Shown here in pieces: positions 11,429 through 21,480 of a stretch of 64,000 nucleotides of DNA. Numbering within the stretch: the first letter of the stretch is position 1; each line of letters opens with the position of its first letter. The DNA lies in contig CM055096.1 in assembly GCA_029204225.1 (NCBI GenBank), positions 28,285,995-28,349,994 of the forward strand, read 5' to 3'. A program made the translations under genes and the position numbers. The notes under the pieces are model-generated. The model was not told where the DNA came from and did not search any database. It saw only the letters and a list, made by a program, of their open reading frames with translations. Source of the DNA: Diphasiastrum complanatum (Eukaryota; Streptophyta; Lycopodiopsida; Lycopodiales; Lycopodiaceae).

Positions 11429-11434
11429 TATAAA
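11429..11434 (+). promoter_or_regulatory. TATA box of the 11662 gene
   Basis: TATAAA in tagTATAAAtgac, 12 bp after the last G-box and 228 bp before the ATG. The position fits a core promoter with a leader of about 200 bp. Confidence 0.55.
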
Positions 11435-11661
11435 TGACACGAAAACCGAATAATTTTTTTACCTTTTGCGTTCTCGAAATTCGCGACATATCGCTTTTGT
11501 GCGCGCTCATTGCTGTCCGTTTGCTTGCAACTATACCTACTCGTACACAAGTGTGATATTCTGTATCTGTCTGCCGTACATATCCATCTTCTGTGCCATT
11601 TTGATAGTTAGTTTTGGTTCAGTTCTCCCGCGCGCACAAGTGCAATATTCACGTTACTGCC

Positions 11662-13164
11662 ATGGCCTCTTCCTCATCATCCTCACGAGAATCAGGCTTG
11701 AGTTCATTTCTGAGTGAATTTGGGATTACTGAAAATCTAGACTACTTCTACAGTCTATTCAGGCCATATCTACATGTTTTCAAGACTGCACAACCAAATT
11801 CTGACGTATTTTATGAACATTATGTCAGATTCAGAGATATACTTAGCAAGCTTGTTTTCTCCATAGGTCCACTCCAGTACATGCATTATACTGATCTTGT
11901 TCATTTCTTCCTAGCTTTTAGACATAAACTGGATAGAATGTTCACCAAATTGTTTGATCTTTTCAAAAGTAGTTCTATGTGTCCGTATTGCAACAAGAAA
12001 TGTCGATTGGTTGAATATCAGAGTGGTTTCATACTTTTTCTATTAGTTCAGATCCCAGATGATGATGAAGTTCTTGTTGCTGACCCTCCTCTGTTCAGTC
12101 AGCCATTAAGGATATCAGTCACTTGCTTATTGACACTCCTGATAAAGAAAGTGACTTCATTGATGTAAATACTGATGCTCTCCGAGATTCTTTCATTGGC
12201 CAAAATACATCTGATGATAAATCCAAATCTATGGAGGATTCGAAATGTCTTTTCAATTTGTCTATATATTATATTAATGACGATGTATATTTTACTACTG
12301 CTGATTTATGTAATTTTTTTGACTATCGTGAGGACGAGGTTCCATGTTTATTATCCGGCACAATTTCTGAATTCTCCGACTTTGTAGATTTTGAGACAGA
12401 TGACCTTGTTGTTGGTATTGATTTTGATGATGAGGAGGGTCTTATGATCGGTGAAGAATGCCTAAATAAGACTTTATCAAATATAGTTGAGGATGGGCGA
12501 GGCAGACCATCCGATGAAGAATTCAAGGCATTTCAATGCCAGATGGGCTTCCCTCGTCCATCATTAATGCATTTCACTGATGATTCCACTTCAATACATG
12601 GTCATTATATTGATCATCCTGATCTGGTTGCTGCTGATGATGAAGAATGTGTAAGTGTTTAATCTTCCTTGCATTTGAATGTTTTCAATCACTGAATGTG
12701 TTTTGCTAACATATTTCCTATTGCAGGATGCTCTCATAATAGATGATTTTGCTGCAAGACGAGGTGGTTTCAGACAACACGCATCCTCGTTCCAGAAGGA
12801 CAGTGGACTGGGCCACTATCTTCGGCATTTCTTGAAGAATGAGATCTGTATTGCTCATTCCAAGTTGAGCCCAGTCGGGGAGAGTCTTATAATGGCAGTT
12901 AAAGCTTTATCATTTTATCTAGGAGGACATAAATTTGTTAAGACAAATAAGATTATTTTTGTCAAAAGATCTTATGTTTTGAACATTTTAGGCTTTATTG
13001 ATGGGAATGTCCCTTTAAGAAGCTCACATTATTCATTGTATTCCACTTATATTGAGCTTAGTGGAAATAAGGATAATGCACATCTATTAGATGCATACGC
13101 TAGCAGAGAATTTCTGCATGACAATACTACCATAGAAACTGATACAAGATCTAATGATGAATAG
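11662..13164 (+). CDS. Unrecognised spliced protein with CxxC motif and acidic middle
   Basis: The start at 11662 has a strong context (gccATGGcc) and gives MASSSSSSRESGLSSF. Exon 1 runs to 12650, a 76-bp intron (12651-12726, GTAAGT...TTGCAG) follows in phase 0, and exon 2 ends at 13164. The N-terminal 130 residues are helical and rich in aromatic residues, ending in MCPYCNKKC, a possible half zinc site. The middle is strongly acidic (many D/E between about 12300 and 12650). Exon 2 is better conserved in appearance, with a basic and hydrophobic mix (GHYLRHFLKNEICIAHSKL). About one frame interruption lies in exon 1. No known domain was recognised. It is driven from the shared G-box region and converges with the minus-strand gene ending at 13285. 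Confidence 0.5.
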
Positions 13165-13284
13165 TTGACACTTTGTATTTTGGTATAGTACAATCAATAC
13201 ATTTACATTGGGTATTTCTCCTCTCTTGTTCAATGAATTTGCAAAGCAATTCTGAACATGTCATGATGATCTTCTACTCAACAA

Positions 13285-14739
13285 TCATCTAATTTTCTCT
13301 TCCTGTATGAACTTGCATGCTTTTCTAAACTTGTTGTATTGTGTGGACTTTGTTATATGTCGAATCTGAAATCTGCAGTAGAACCACTGAAACAATTGAC
13401 AAATGTAGTTTCTTATACCAACCCTTTCCATCTTCTGCCCTTTCACAATTTCTGACTCATCTAACTTAAGTACTATGATTATTTTGCCATTCACCTTTTC
13501 ATAGGTTATATTATAGAATGTGACGATGTATCTCAGCAAGTAATTTAGATCAACAAATAAATTGTTTGATGAATTATAAAATATCGACCTTCCATCAGTT
13601 TCATACACCTCCTCAATATGAAATGGAGTTCCAGTGATCTTATGCATACCTATGTTTAATGTATCCCTCTCTTTCTTCAAGTGATATGTCCTAGGGATTG
13701 GGACTTTTCTAATTTGAACTTGCTTAAAAGCTTCTCTAATTAGTTTAAATATTGTTGCATATGCTTCCCTATTAATACCTGCAAAATCACAAGCACCCTG
13801 AACTATAGTCTTATCTAAAATATTTTGAATGTCCACCATCAAAGACTCTGCTATTTTACACTTTACATTTGAAATCCTATTGTTCATCATGATACGCTCA
13901 GTGGATTTGCAAGTCAATATTGTGTCCAATGACATTCCTAGTAAAGCATTGTCTTTAATATTCCAAGGAGCTACTAATGCAGATCTGCAAAAAAAACAGA
14001 TAGTTAACAGAATATCACCATAGCTGAAATTAAATCCAAATGTCATTGAAAAACTTACAAAATTTAGAATATGCTTACTTGAATGCACGGATCCTTCTAT
14101 TTCGATAACCTCCTTTTGAAAGCGTTTGAATATCCTTGCAACTTTGTCGCTTTCGCTTCTTACTTTCAACCTTCTTCTTTACCAAATCCACATCCTTCAA
14201 TAATTGTAAGTTCTCAATACGAATAGACTGTAAGACTGATTGCATTAGCTCTAGTTTTGATTTAATATTGATTGTTATCTTATGTAATGATTCATTATGT
14301 TTTTTAAGTTGTTCATTTTCTTCTAACGTCTTTTGGAGATGACAATCTCTATTCTGGCAATAAGAGGATATCTGAATTAACTCACCTTCTGAAAAGTGAA
14401 CTTTATTCATATAAAGTTGTTTTCCATGGTTTCACAATCTTTCACAATATCCTAGTAATCCACTATGCCCATTGCATATCCATGTAACTAAATGAGTTAT
14501 TGAAGAGAATGTGGGATGTGTCAAAGTGCTTGGATCTTGTGGATATAATGTTCCATCTGTCCACAAATCCACATTTTTCTTTCCTTCTGCCCTGTAATGA
14601 GAACGATCTTCAGCAGATATTTGAACTCCTTTGCCTCCTCTTCTCTGCAAAGGTGCCAAATCAATAGGGATATCCACATGTAGATGATATAATGTCATCA
14701 TCAAAAAATAAATAGAATAATCAGTTGCATCAAAGTACT
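13285..14739 (-). CDS. Unrecognised coiled-coil protein, 5' end split off by copia A1
   Basis: On the minus strand an exon running from the copia insertion site down to 14079, a 94-bp intron (13985-14078, GTAAGC...TTTGCAG) and a second exon 13984-13285 give about 460 residues with about one interruption. The first part has HLHVDIPIDLAPLQRRGGKG. The region around 14075-14400 is a coiled coil (LEENEQLKKHNESLHKI and following) with a basic ESKKRKR stretch that could be a nuclear localisation signal. The second exon ends with strands such as NGKIIIVLKLDESEIVKG and a basic C-terminus. The hydrophobic strand ending in LD recalls the first catalytic strand of RNase-H-fold transposases, but no second or third acidic residue could be placed, so this is only a suggestion. 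Its 5' end should lie beyond 19280 and was not found. It is the best candidate for the element's own DNA-handling protein. Confidence 0.5.
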
Positions 14740-15441
14740 TGTGAAAGTACTGTACTTTAGGAGCATAAATGGATCTACAAAAGATCCACAAGAGTGATTG
14801 GATGCTTGCTTAACAATCTATCAAAAAACTAGACACAAAAAAGTTGATCTAGATTGGCAATTTGACAAACAAGCAGCATTCACAATCAAAAGCATTGATC
14901 AACATTGAATCTGAGCCCACACGTGTGTACTACAGGCTGTAGTACAGCCTTCAACCTGAGAAACAAGTAGAAATTGATTTGGTTTCATTTGGATCACAAA
15001 AACTCAATGTACATAGTGAACTAGCTTGAGATTGCCAATGAGCTCCAAAATTTTTTCTATCTTCTCACTATGGGAGCTTGGAATACATAGCAAATTCGAC
15101 TTCCTTCTTGAAGTTAGGTGGATTTCTAGCATGTAATAAGGAAGTTAACTCACCCTTCTTGCCCTAAAATGAAACCCTAGTCTATTTCCTAGAGTCATGC
15201 TTGGTAGATAGCTAGTTGGTCAAATTTTCACCTTAAATCTAGGATTTAGGTCCTATAAACTAGGAATCACTACCAAAATGACATGACCAACCCTATGGAC
15301 TTGACCTAACCTACATTAGGAGTGGGTTTCCACGTGGCATCTTGGCCTCACATGTGTGGAATCCACTTATGTACAAAATTTACATTATACTACATGGTTT
15401 TTGATCAAGCTAGATTTGCCAATTTTTGGCAATTCTTCACA
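14740..15441 (-). repeat. Copia A1 3' LTR
   Basis: Direct copy of 18594-19279; read on the plus strand it runs TGTGAAAGTAC to CTTCACA. Confidence 0.9.
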
Positions 15442-15649
15442 CTCCTCAAATTTAGCTTGATCTATTTACAACTCTCTTGATAGATGAATGAAAGCTTTTA
15501 GAAGTTTCTAAAAAATCCAGTTACAAACAAGGAACTTTTGAGACTCCAATAGACAATGATGTCCATGAAGGATCTTTCACCACCTCTTACAGGATCCCTT
15601 ACAAGATGTTCCACAAATGTGTCTATATACATGTAGCACACTTCACAAA

Positions 15650-17830
15650 CTATACATCATGCCAAGCCATGGATTCCAAGGCATTTTGTGCACTTGAAGA
15701 TACATCAATAAAACTATTAAGTGCATACATAATGTTGCCAAAGACAACTTGCCTTGCTTGATCCATATGATTGAGCCTAGATGGCTCCATCTTGATACTC
15801 AAGGTTCTTCTTGGAGTCCTTGGGTCTTGAGCTTGCTCCTCCACTTGACTTGACTCCAAAAAATCAATGAATTGAATAAGGTGTTGATCCAAAGGTGCTT
15901 CTTCAAGTTTACAGATCTTCCACTCTTGAAAGATCACATTTTCACCATTGACAAATTCTTTGGTTGAAAACAAGTAGATTCTACAATCTCTACTTGAAGA
16001 GCAAAACACTACCATTATTCCTATCATTGAAATATGATAATATTTGGTCCTTACATTGGAATGATCATGCTCAAAGCATGTGGACCCAAAGATTTCCAGT
16101 ACAAATGATGTTTCATCTTTTATGACACTATTCAAACTATTACAAAAATAGTTATCCAATGAAATTGTTTTATCAACAACAAATGGAGATTTGAAAGCAT
16201 CTAATTTCATTGTCTTGTCATAAAGAGTACTAAACACCATAGATCTTAAAGATAAGCAACAAGTCACTCCATATCTACTAATACTATCCAACAAGTACTC
16301 AAAGATAGTAGACTCTCCAATGCTCACCACCCTTGCAAAATGCACACTTGAATGGACAATTTGCATGCAATTTGATGACTTGACCATTGTCATTGAGGAC
16401 TCCCTTGGAACTCTCATGATTTGAGGCTGATCCTCAAGATCTTCCTCCTTTTGATGCTCCTCCTCAATGCAAGCAAGATCACACTTTGCCAAGATCTCCT
16501 CTTGAGTGATCTCCTCATTTGCCAAGCTCATTCTTTCAAAAGCAACACTAGCTTCCAACTTAAACAATCTTCCATGTTTAAATCCCTTTGCAATGCAAAC
16601 ATCATTCTTCAAGATGAAGCAAACACCATGCTTAAAGTGGACATCCAAACCACTTTCTAAGAGTAGACCAACACTAAGCATATTCTTGGTGATTGATGGT
16701 ACATAAAGGACATTTTCTAGATCCATGCATTTTGAGGATTTTAGACACAAAGAGATGGTGCCAACACCATCTATCCTACACTCTTCATCATTTGCAGTAA
16801 AGACAAACTTTTTAGCATCATTGAACGAGTGTAAGGTTGAGAAAAAGTCCTTTTCACAAGACATGTGGGAGCTAGCCCCACTGTCGATCCACCAATTGTC
16901 TCTTGAATTGCTATTGGTTGTTGGTGAGGATGTAGATGCCATCAAGAATACATCTACTTCATCCTCCTCCTCCTCCTTTGCAAGGTTTCCTTGTTTGTCC
17001 TCCTCCACTTGTGCTCTTAGCCTCTTGTAGCATTCAGATGCATAATGCCCCTTCTTTCCACAAAAGAAGCATTTCAGCTTTGACTTGTCCTTTGAACTTG
17101 ATGCATCATCCTCTTCTTTGGCCTCCTTTGGATGCTTTTTCTTTCCATTGGTCTTCTTTTTGCCCTTGAATGAGAAATTGGCTTTCTCATCACCATCCTG
17201 CAAAGACAAGGAACTCATCCTAGATTTTGCATGGAGCATCCTACACTCTTCAGCCACTAATACACTGTGAAGTTTTTCTATAGTTGGCAAAGTGTCTTGG
17301 ATGGAAAAACTTTGGACCAAATTTGCAAAGTCATATCCTAGACCATTAAGGACAATTTGTACAAGCTCTCCATCATGAATTTTCTCTCCAATGGAAGCCA
17401 ACTCCCTATTTAGAGACTTGATTCTAAGTACATAATCATGTGCACTCTCCTCACTTCTCTTCATGCTTTGCAAAATCTGATTTCTAAGCATGAGTACTCT
17501 TGAAGTGTTACTAGATTCATAGATTGATTTTAAAAACTCCCAAGCCTCTTTAGCACTAGTACAAGCTGATACTTCTCTGAACAAATCATTGCTCACATTC
17601 ATCTTCACACAATGAAGTGCAAGCCTAGATCTCTTCTTGTATCTAGCTAACTCCTGTGCACCTAGAGGTTCATCTTCATCTTCAATCAAGAACTCATGAA
17701 GGTCTTGGAGCACCAAGAGTGACTCCATCCTAACCTTCCAAATAGCATAGTTTGTAGAATTCAATCTCTCACTAGCTTCTATAAGGTATGCTCCAGCAGA
17801 TCCCATCTTACTAGTGACTTCTACAAACAA
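15650..17830 (-). CDS. Gag-protease ORF of copia A1 (726 codons)
   Basis: The first 250 residues form a UBN2/Retrotran_gag-type copia Gag (LNSTNYAIWKVRMESLL at the start). A CCHC zinc knuckle CFFCGKKGHYASEC lies near residue 258 and the aspartic protease motif WWIDSGASSHM near 318. The last 250 residues include a stretch resembling the linker after copia integrase (VRTKYY, NVIFQEWKICKLEEA), showing that the middle of pol has been lost while the ends remain. The frame is open throughout. It encodes particle structure and processing only. Described as part of a fossil family. Confidence 0.9.
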   Translation of the reverse strand: MFVEVTSKMGSAGAYLIEASERLNSTNYAIWKVRMESLLVLQDLHEFLIEDEDEPLGAQELARYKKRSRLALHCVKMNVSNDLFREVSACTSAKEAWEFLKSIYESSNTSRVLMLRNQILQSMKRSEESAHDYVLRIKSLNRELASIGEKIHDGELVQIVLNGLGYDFANLVQSFSIQDTLPTIEKLHSVLVAEECRMLHAKSRMSSLSLQDGDEKANFSFKGKKKTNGKKKHPKEAKEEDDASSSKDKSKLKCFFCGKKGHYASECYKRLRAQVEEDKQGNLAKEEEEDEVDVFLMASTSSPTTNSNSRDNWWIDSGASSHMSCEKDFFSTLHSFNDAKKFVFTANDEECRIDGVGTISLCLKSSKCMDLENVLYVPSITKNMLSVGLLLESGLDVHFKHGVCFILKNDVCIAKGFKHGRLFKLEASVAFERMSLANEEITQEEILAKCDLACIEEEHQKEEDLEDQPQIMRVPRESSMTMVKSSNCMQIVHSSVHFARVVSIGESTIFEYLLDSISRYGVTCCLSLRSMVFSTLYDKTMKLDAFKSPFVVDKTISLDNYFCNSLNSVIKDETSFVLEIFGSTCFEHDHSNVRTKYYHISMIGIMVVFCSSSRDCRIYLFSTKEFVNGENVIFQEWKICKLEEAPLDQHLIQFIDFLESSQVEEQAQDPRTPRRTLSIKMEPSRLNHMDQARQVVFGNIMYALNSFIDVSSSAQNALESMAWHDV

Positions 17831-18593
17831 GAAATAGATTTGATTGACTTGAAACTCACAAAGGTCTCACACTTGCAGTGTTTCACTCAAATTTGATTTC
17901 TAATCCAACAAATGGACTTATAATCACAGTTCTATCACTCCCTCACAAAGCTGGAATGAAGATAAGATGAAGTGAAAACTACTTTCAAACAAATCTTGCC
18001 AAGAAATGGATTTGATTGTCTCTAGAAACTCACTAAGGTCTCTCTCTTGTAGTCTTTCACTCAAATTAGATTTCTAATCCAACAAATGGACTTATAATCT
18101 CAGTTCTAGAACTCCCTCACAAAGTTGGAATGAAGATAAGATGATGTGAAATCTACTTACAATCAAATCTTGCCAATTTTGGCTATTTTTGGACAAAAAA
18201 ATGACTTAATCTCTTCCTTCCTTCTTGGTGTACTTTCAAGACCTATTTTTAACCTTAATAGGACTTGAACTCAGCCTAGATTAATTAGATTCCATGAATT
18301 CAAATCTAATCAATGGCAAATGATCTTGGTAGATTATCCTAGGATCTCCACCAAAAATTACACCAACAGCTCACAAATTGATTTTTTTTGGATCAAATGA
18401 ATACCATGCATTAAATGCAGGTTCAGAGGTGCCAACACATGTTTGGACCCCTACCAAGTTTGGGATCAAATCTCCTCACCAAAATCAAGATTCTAGCTTG
18501 CCCTCTCAATACTAGTTTTTAGCACCAAAACTTGCTAAAAATGGATTTGCATTAGCTCAATGGCTTATGCTCTTGTACTTGGCTATGATACCA

Positions 18594-19279
18594 TGTGAAA
18601 GTACTATACTTTAGGACCATAAATGGATCTACAAAATATCCACAAGAGTGATTGGATTCTTGCTTAACAATCTATCAAAAAACTAGACACAAAAAAGTTG
18701 ATCTAGATTGGCAATTTGACAAACAACAAGCATTGATCAACATTGAATACGAGCCCACACGTGTGTACTACAGGCTGTAGTACGGTCTAAAACCTGAGAA
18801 ACAAGTAGAAATTGATTTGGTTTCATTTGGATCACAAAAACTCAATGTATATAGTGAACTAGCTTGAGATTGCCAATGAGCTCCAAAAAAATTTCTATCT
18901 TCTCACTATGGGAGCTTGGAATACATAGCAAATTCGACTTCCTTATTGAAGTTAGGTGGATTTCCAGCATGTAATAAGGAAGTTAACTCACCCTTCTTGC
19001 CCTAAAATGAAACCCTAGTCTATTTCCTAGAGTCATGCTTGGTAGATAGCTAGTTGGTCAAATTTTCACCTTAAATCTAGGATTTAGGTCCTATAAACTA
19101 GGAATCACTACCAAAATGACATGACCAACCCTATGGACTTGACCTAACCTACATTAGGAGTGCATTGCCACGTGGCATCTTGGCCTCACATGTGTGGAAT
19201 CCACTTATGTACAAAATTTACATTATACTACATGGTTTTTTATCAAGCTAGTTTTGCCAATTTTTGGCAATTCTTCACA
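18594..19279 (-). repeat. Copia A1 5' LTR with adjacent primer-binding site
   Basis: Direct copy of 14740-15441. On the minus strand it is followed at once by TGGTATCATAGCC, close to the initiator Met tRNA complement. Confidence 0.88.
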
Positions 19280-19737
19280 GTACTATGACCAGATTCTATG
19301 AAGCAAAACAAAATACTCATCTTTGATTATATTATATACTATGTACAATCAATCCAGTCTCCATGCTTGTATGCTTGATTCAAATTTGGAAATGTCGCTC
19401 ATTTTTTCATTCCAATAGGTAGCTGGCACTCATATTTCCATTCTCGTGGAAGGAATGCATATGTAAACATTTTGCAATTTTTCCTTATTCGAATTTGGAG
19501 ATGGCGGTCATATTCTAGATCCAGTGAAAATATTGCCCTTTTCGTAACCAATGGAGGGAATATTTTTGAATTTAGTCAAGTTATACTGCGAACTGTTAAC
19601 AGTTCTTAACTGTGACTATAGACACTGTGGGTAGATCATTGGGAGTTGGGGAGGCCTTGGGAGTGGTGTGGACAAGCAAATAAACAATATTGTTTTATTT
19701 ATTTTGATATTTTTGTATATCCTACATGACATTCCAT
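19280..19737. other. Remaining right part of the candidate element, no gene seen
   Basis: This should hold the 5' portion of the gene split by copia A1, but no exon could be defined. Two imperfect direct repeats of about 25 bp (ATTCAAATTTGGAAATG at about 19378 and a GAATTTGGAGATGGCGGTCAT version at about 19490) lie here. Confidence 0.3.
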
Positions 19738-19772
19738 AAATGGTCTTTTTGATATTGAGAACCTTTCTAATG
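19738..19772 (-). repeat. Right inverted repeat of the candidate element
   Basis: Reverse complement of 7058-7092 with about four mismatches. The next recognisable sequence, copia B RNase H, begins about 60 bp further right. Confidence 0.6.
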
Positions 19773-19799
19773 AGGGTCGAGCCACATATCTTGATAAGG

Positions 19800-21480
19800 G
19801 GAAGCAAGTCGAGATGGGTAACATTTCTGTCCCAGGCCAGACATAGCTTTTGCAGTCAACTCCTTAAGTCAATTTATGACTAACCCTGGTATAACACATT
19901 GGAAGGCTCTTATCAAAGTCATGAGATATCTTCGAGCTACTATGGACTTTTGTATTTGTTATGGAGCACTCAACAATGACAAACTCAATTTACTCAATGG
20001 TTTCACATATGCAAGTTGGGCAGAAGGTGTAGACACTCGTAAATCCACTTCTAGATTTACATTCTTCCTCAACAACGGTCCTATTTCTTGGAAAAGTCAC
20101 AAGCAATCTTCGATAGTTGTATCTTCTACAGAATCAGAGTATATCGTAGCCTCAGAAGCTACATTGGAAGCCATTTGGTTGAGAAACTTACTTTCAGATA
20201 CCGGTCTGAATCAATACGCTCCGACATTATTATTTTGTGATAATCAAAGTGATATTGCCTTGTCAGCCAACCCGAGATTTCATTCCAAGGGTAAGCACAT
20301 TGAAATTAAGTATCATTATGTCAGAATCAAAGTTCTCGACAAAGAGGTCAGATTGCAGTATTGTCGAACGCAAGATATGATAGCAGATATTTTTACCAAA
20401 GCATTAAGCTTGGATGCACACATAAAGTTCTATGCAAAACTAAGTTTGAAGGTCAAGGCAATCATGGATTCAGATTAAGGGAGAGTGTTAGATTATTCTC
20501 CTAGTAATCGACTAATTGACATTTTAATCTTCGTCCAATTCTTACCTAGACCTGCAGTTTTCTTCGTGTTTCTACATAGTTTGAAGAACTACTTGGAAAT
20601 GGCTCACAAGTGGCTTCGAAGTTTATTGACATCATCGAAAAACTTTGGAGACACTTCGGCCATGTCGGTTGATTTTGACAATTAACGTTCCACTCGTCTT
20701 GAATCTACAAATTGCCCTAACCGTTTAGCAAGTAAATTTTAGGGAAGATTCAACTGGATGGATGCCAGATCACTTTGGATGGATGTTAGCTCACTATCCA
20801 TTATGTTTGCGACCTAATTAGTTGTCCTACCATTGGATATTGCCGCATTTTGCTTAGTATAAATAGCTGCTCATATTTCTACATTTCAAGAACAATGTGA
20901 TCAAGAGATCAACAAGTATTGAATAGTTAGCTCTCTCTCTCTCAAACCTGCGAACTTGAATACTCTTGAGCATTCTAGCTCAGTTCTTTAGAGTTAATTA
21001 GAGATTGTTATTGCGCTAACTGCTTATTACCGGAAGTGCTTAATTCAGACAGAGTTACAATTACTCAGAGATAGCTTAGAGCACGCGGTTTTGATCCACA
21101 ATTCCTTTGTGCTCATTTCCATTATGATTTGTTTCTTTTACTGAATCAATCTATCCTTTATTGCGTTCAGTATCATGTCAGTATAAATGCTTCTATGTAA
21201 TGCTTTTGTAACTAATAATAATCTGTTATTATTTGTCTGATAATTCAATGCTTTTAATGTTTGGCTACGTAGTCACTGTAGTACTGATGATTTCAAAGTT
21301 AGTTACTATAAGATCGAACGTGATTTCTATCACTACTGTTTTGTTTGAAATTGATAGGCGTAGTCATGCATAGAGAAAGAGAAAAATTCCACTGCACACG
21401 ATAAGTTTTCTTTCTTGTTGTTTGAATTTTTTTTAATTGATTCTATTTGACCTATCTCTTTCACACCTCTTTCCAACACA
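19800..21480 (+). mobile_element. Copia B1: truncated Ty1/copia (RNase H end plus 3' LTR)
   Basis: The ORF at 19876-20478 is the copia RNase H end: TRKSTS, SSTESEYI, then FCDNQSDIALSANPRFHS, KHIEIKYHYVR and ADIFTKAL. It ends with the purine tract AAGGGAGAG and an LTR at 20486-21478 (TGTTAGATT to CCAACA, about 990 bp). Everything upstream of RNase H is missing. A sister copy lies at 36481-37934. Fossil, 5'-truncated. Confidence 0.9.
20486..21478 (+). repeat. Copia B1 3' LTR
   Basis: Begins TG directly after the purine tract and ends CCAACA; resembles the LTR at 36795-37934 in both termini and in the TTTGGCTA...GTAGTCA segment. Confidence 0.82.

Larger units (their letters stand above)
10844..11648. 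repeat. Iteron-like repeats CGCACAAGTGCGATAT
   Basis: Direct copies at 10989, 11080, 11543 and 11633 (one to three mismatches) and inverted copies at 10844-10861 and 11025-11040. The core GCACAAGTGC is nearly palindromic. All copies sit in the divergent intergenic region. Confidence 0.6.
10828..11661. promoter_or_regulatory. Divergent promoter region between H3-like and 11662 genes
   Basis: An 834-bp gene-free region, richer in CpG than its surroundings, separates two outward-facing genes. It contains six CACGTG boxes, a TATAAA at 11429 serving the plus-strand gene, and six copies of a CGCACAAGTGCGATAT-like motif in both orientations. It may act as a bidirectional promoter or as an origin-like control region. 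Motifs are read directly; function is inferred. Confidence 0.6.
14740..19279 (-). mobile_element. Copia A1: Gag-protease-only Ty1/copia element, looks whole
   Basis: A 4,540-bp element with 702- and 686-bp LTRs, flanked by a perfect 5-bp duplication GTACT (14735-14739 and 19280-19284). A TGGTATCAtag primer site adjoins the right LTR on the minus strand and a GAGGAG purine stretch adjoins the left. LTRs differ by roughly 2-3% by eye, so it is young. Its one long ORF covers Gag and protease but no core integrase, RT or RNase H, so it would depend on enzymes from a relative. It landed inside the minus-strand gene of the 7058-19772 segment and is later than that segment. It is related to A2 (21481-27647) and the LTR piece at 40841-41145. 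Confidence 0.92.
7058..19772. mobile_element. Candidate undescribed large element carrying H3-like and Ulp1-like genes
   Basis: A segment of about 8.2 kb (12.7 kb including the later copia A1 insertion at 14740-19279) lies between a truncated copia on the left and another on the right. A 35-bp inverted repeat marks both ends. It contains five gene units in alternating orientation, with small GT-AG introns: 7483-8894 (+), 9090-10271 (-), 10363-10827 (-), 11662-13164 (+) and 13285-14739 (-, continuing across the copia insertion). None encodes RT, integrase or an LTR. Several genes carry one or two interruptions, so the copy is decaying. A Ulp1-type protease is a frequent passenger of plant DNA transposons (MULE, CACTA). 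The histone-like gene is not usual there. No clear target-site duplication was seen and no transposase was recognised, so a captured host-gene cluster or an old integrated DNA virus-like element are alternatives. Confidence 0.5.

Noticed and set aside
7058-14739. Alternative genetic code to explain interruptions in several cluster genes
   Set aside because: The copia, LINE and host exons nearby use the standard code, and the interruptions include different kinds of change, so decay is the simpler explanation.
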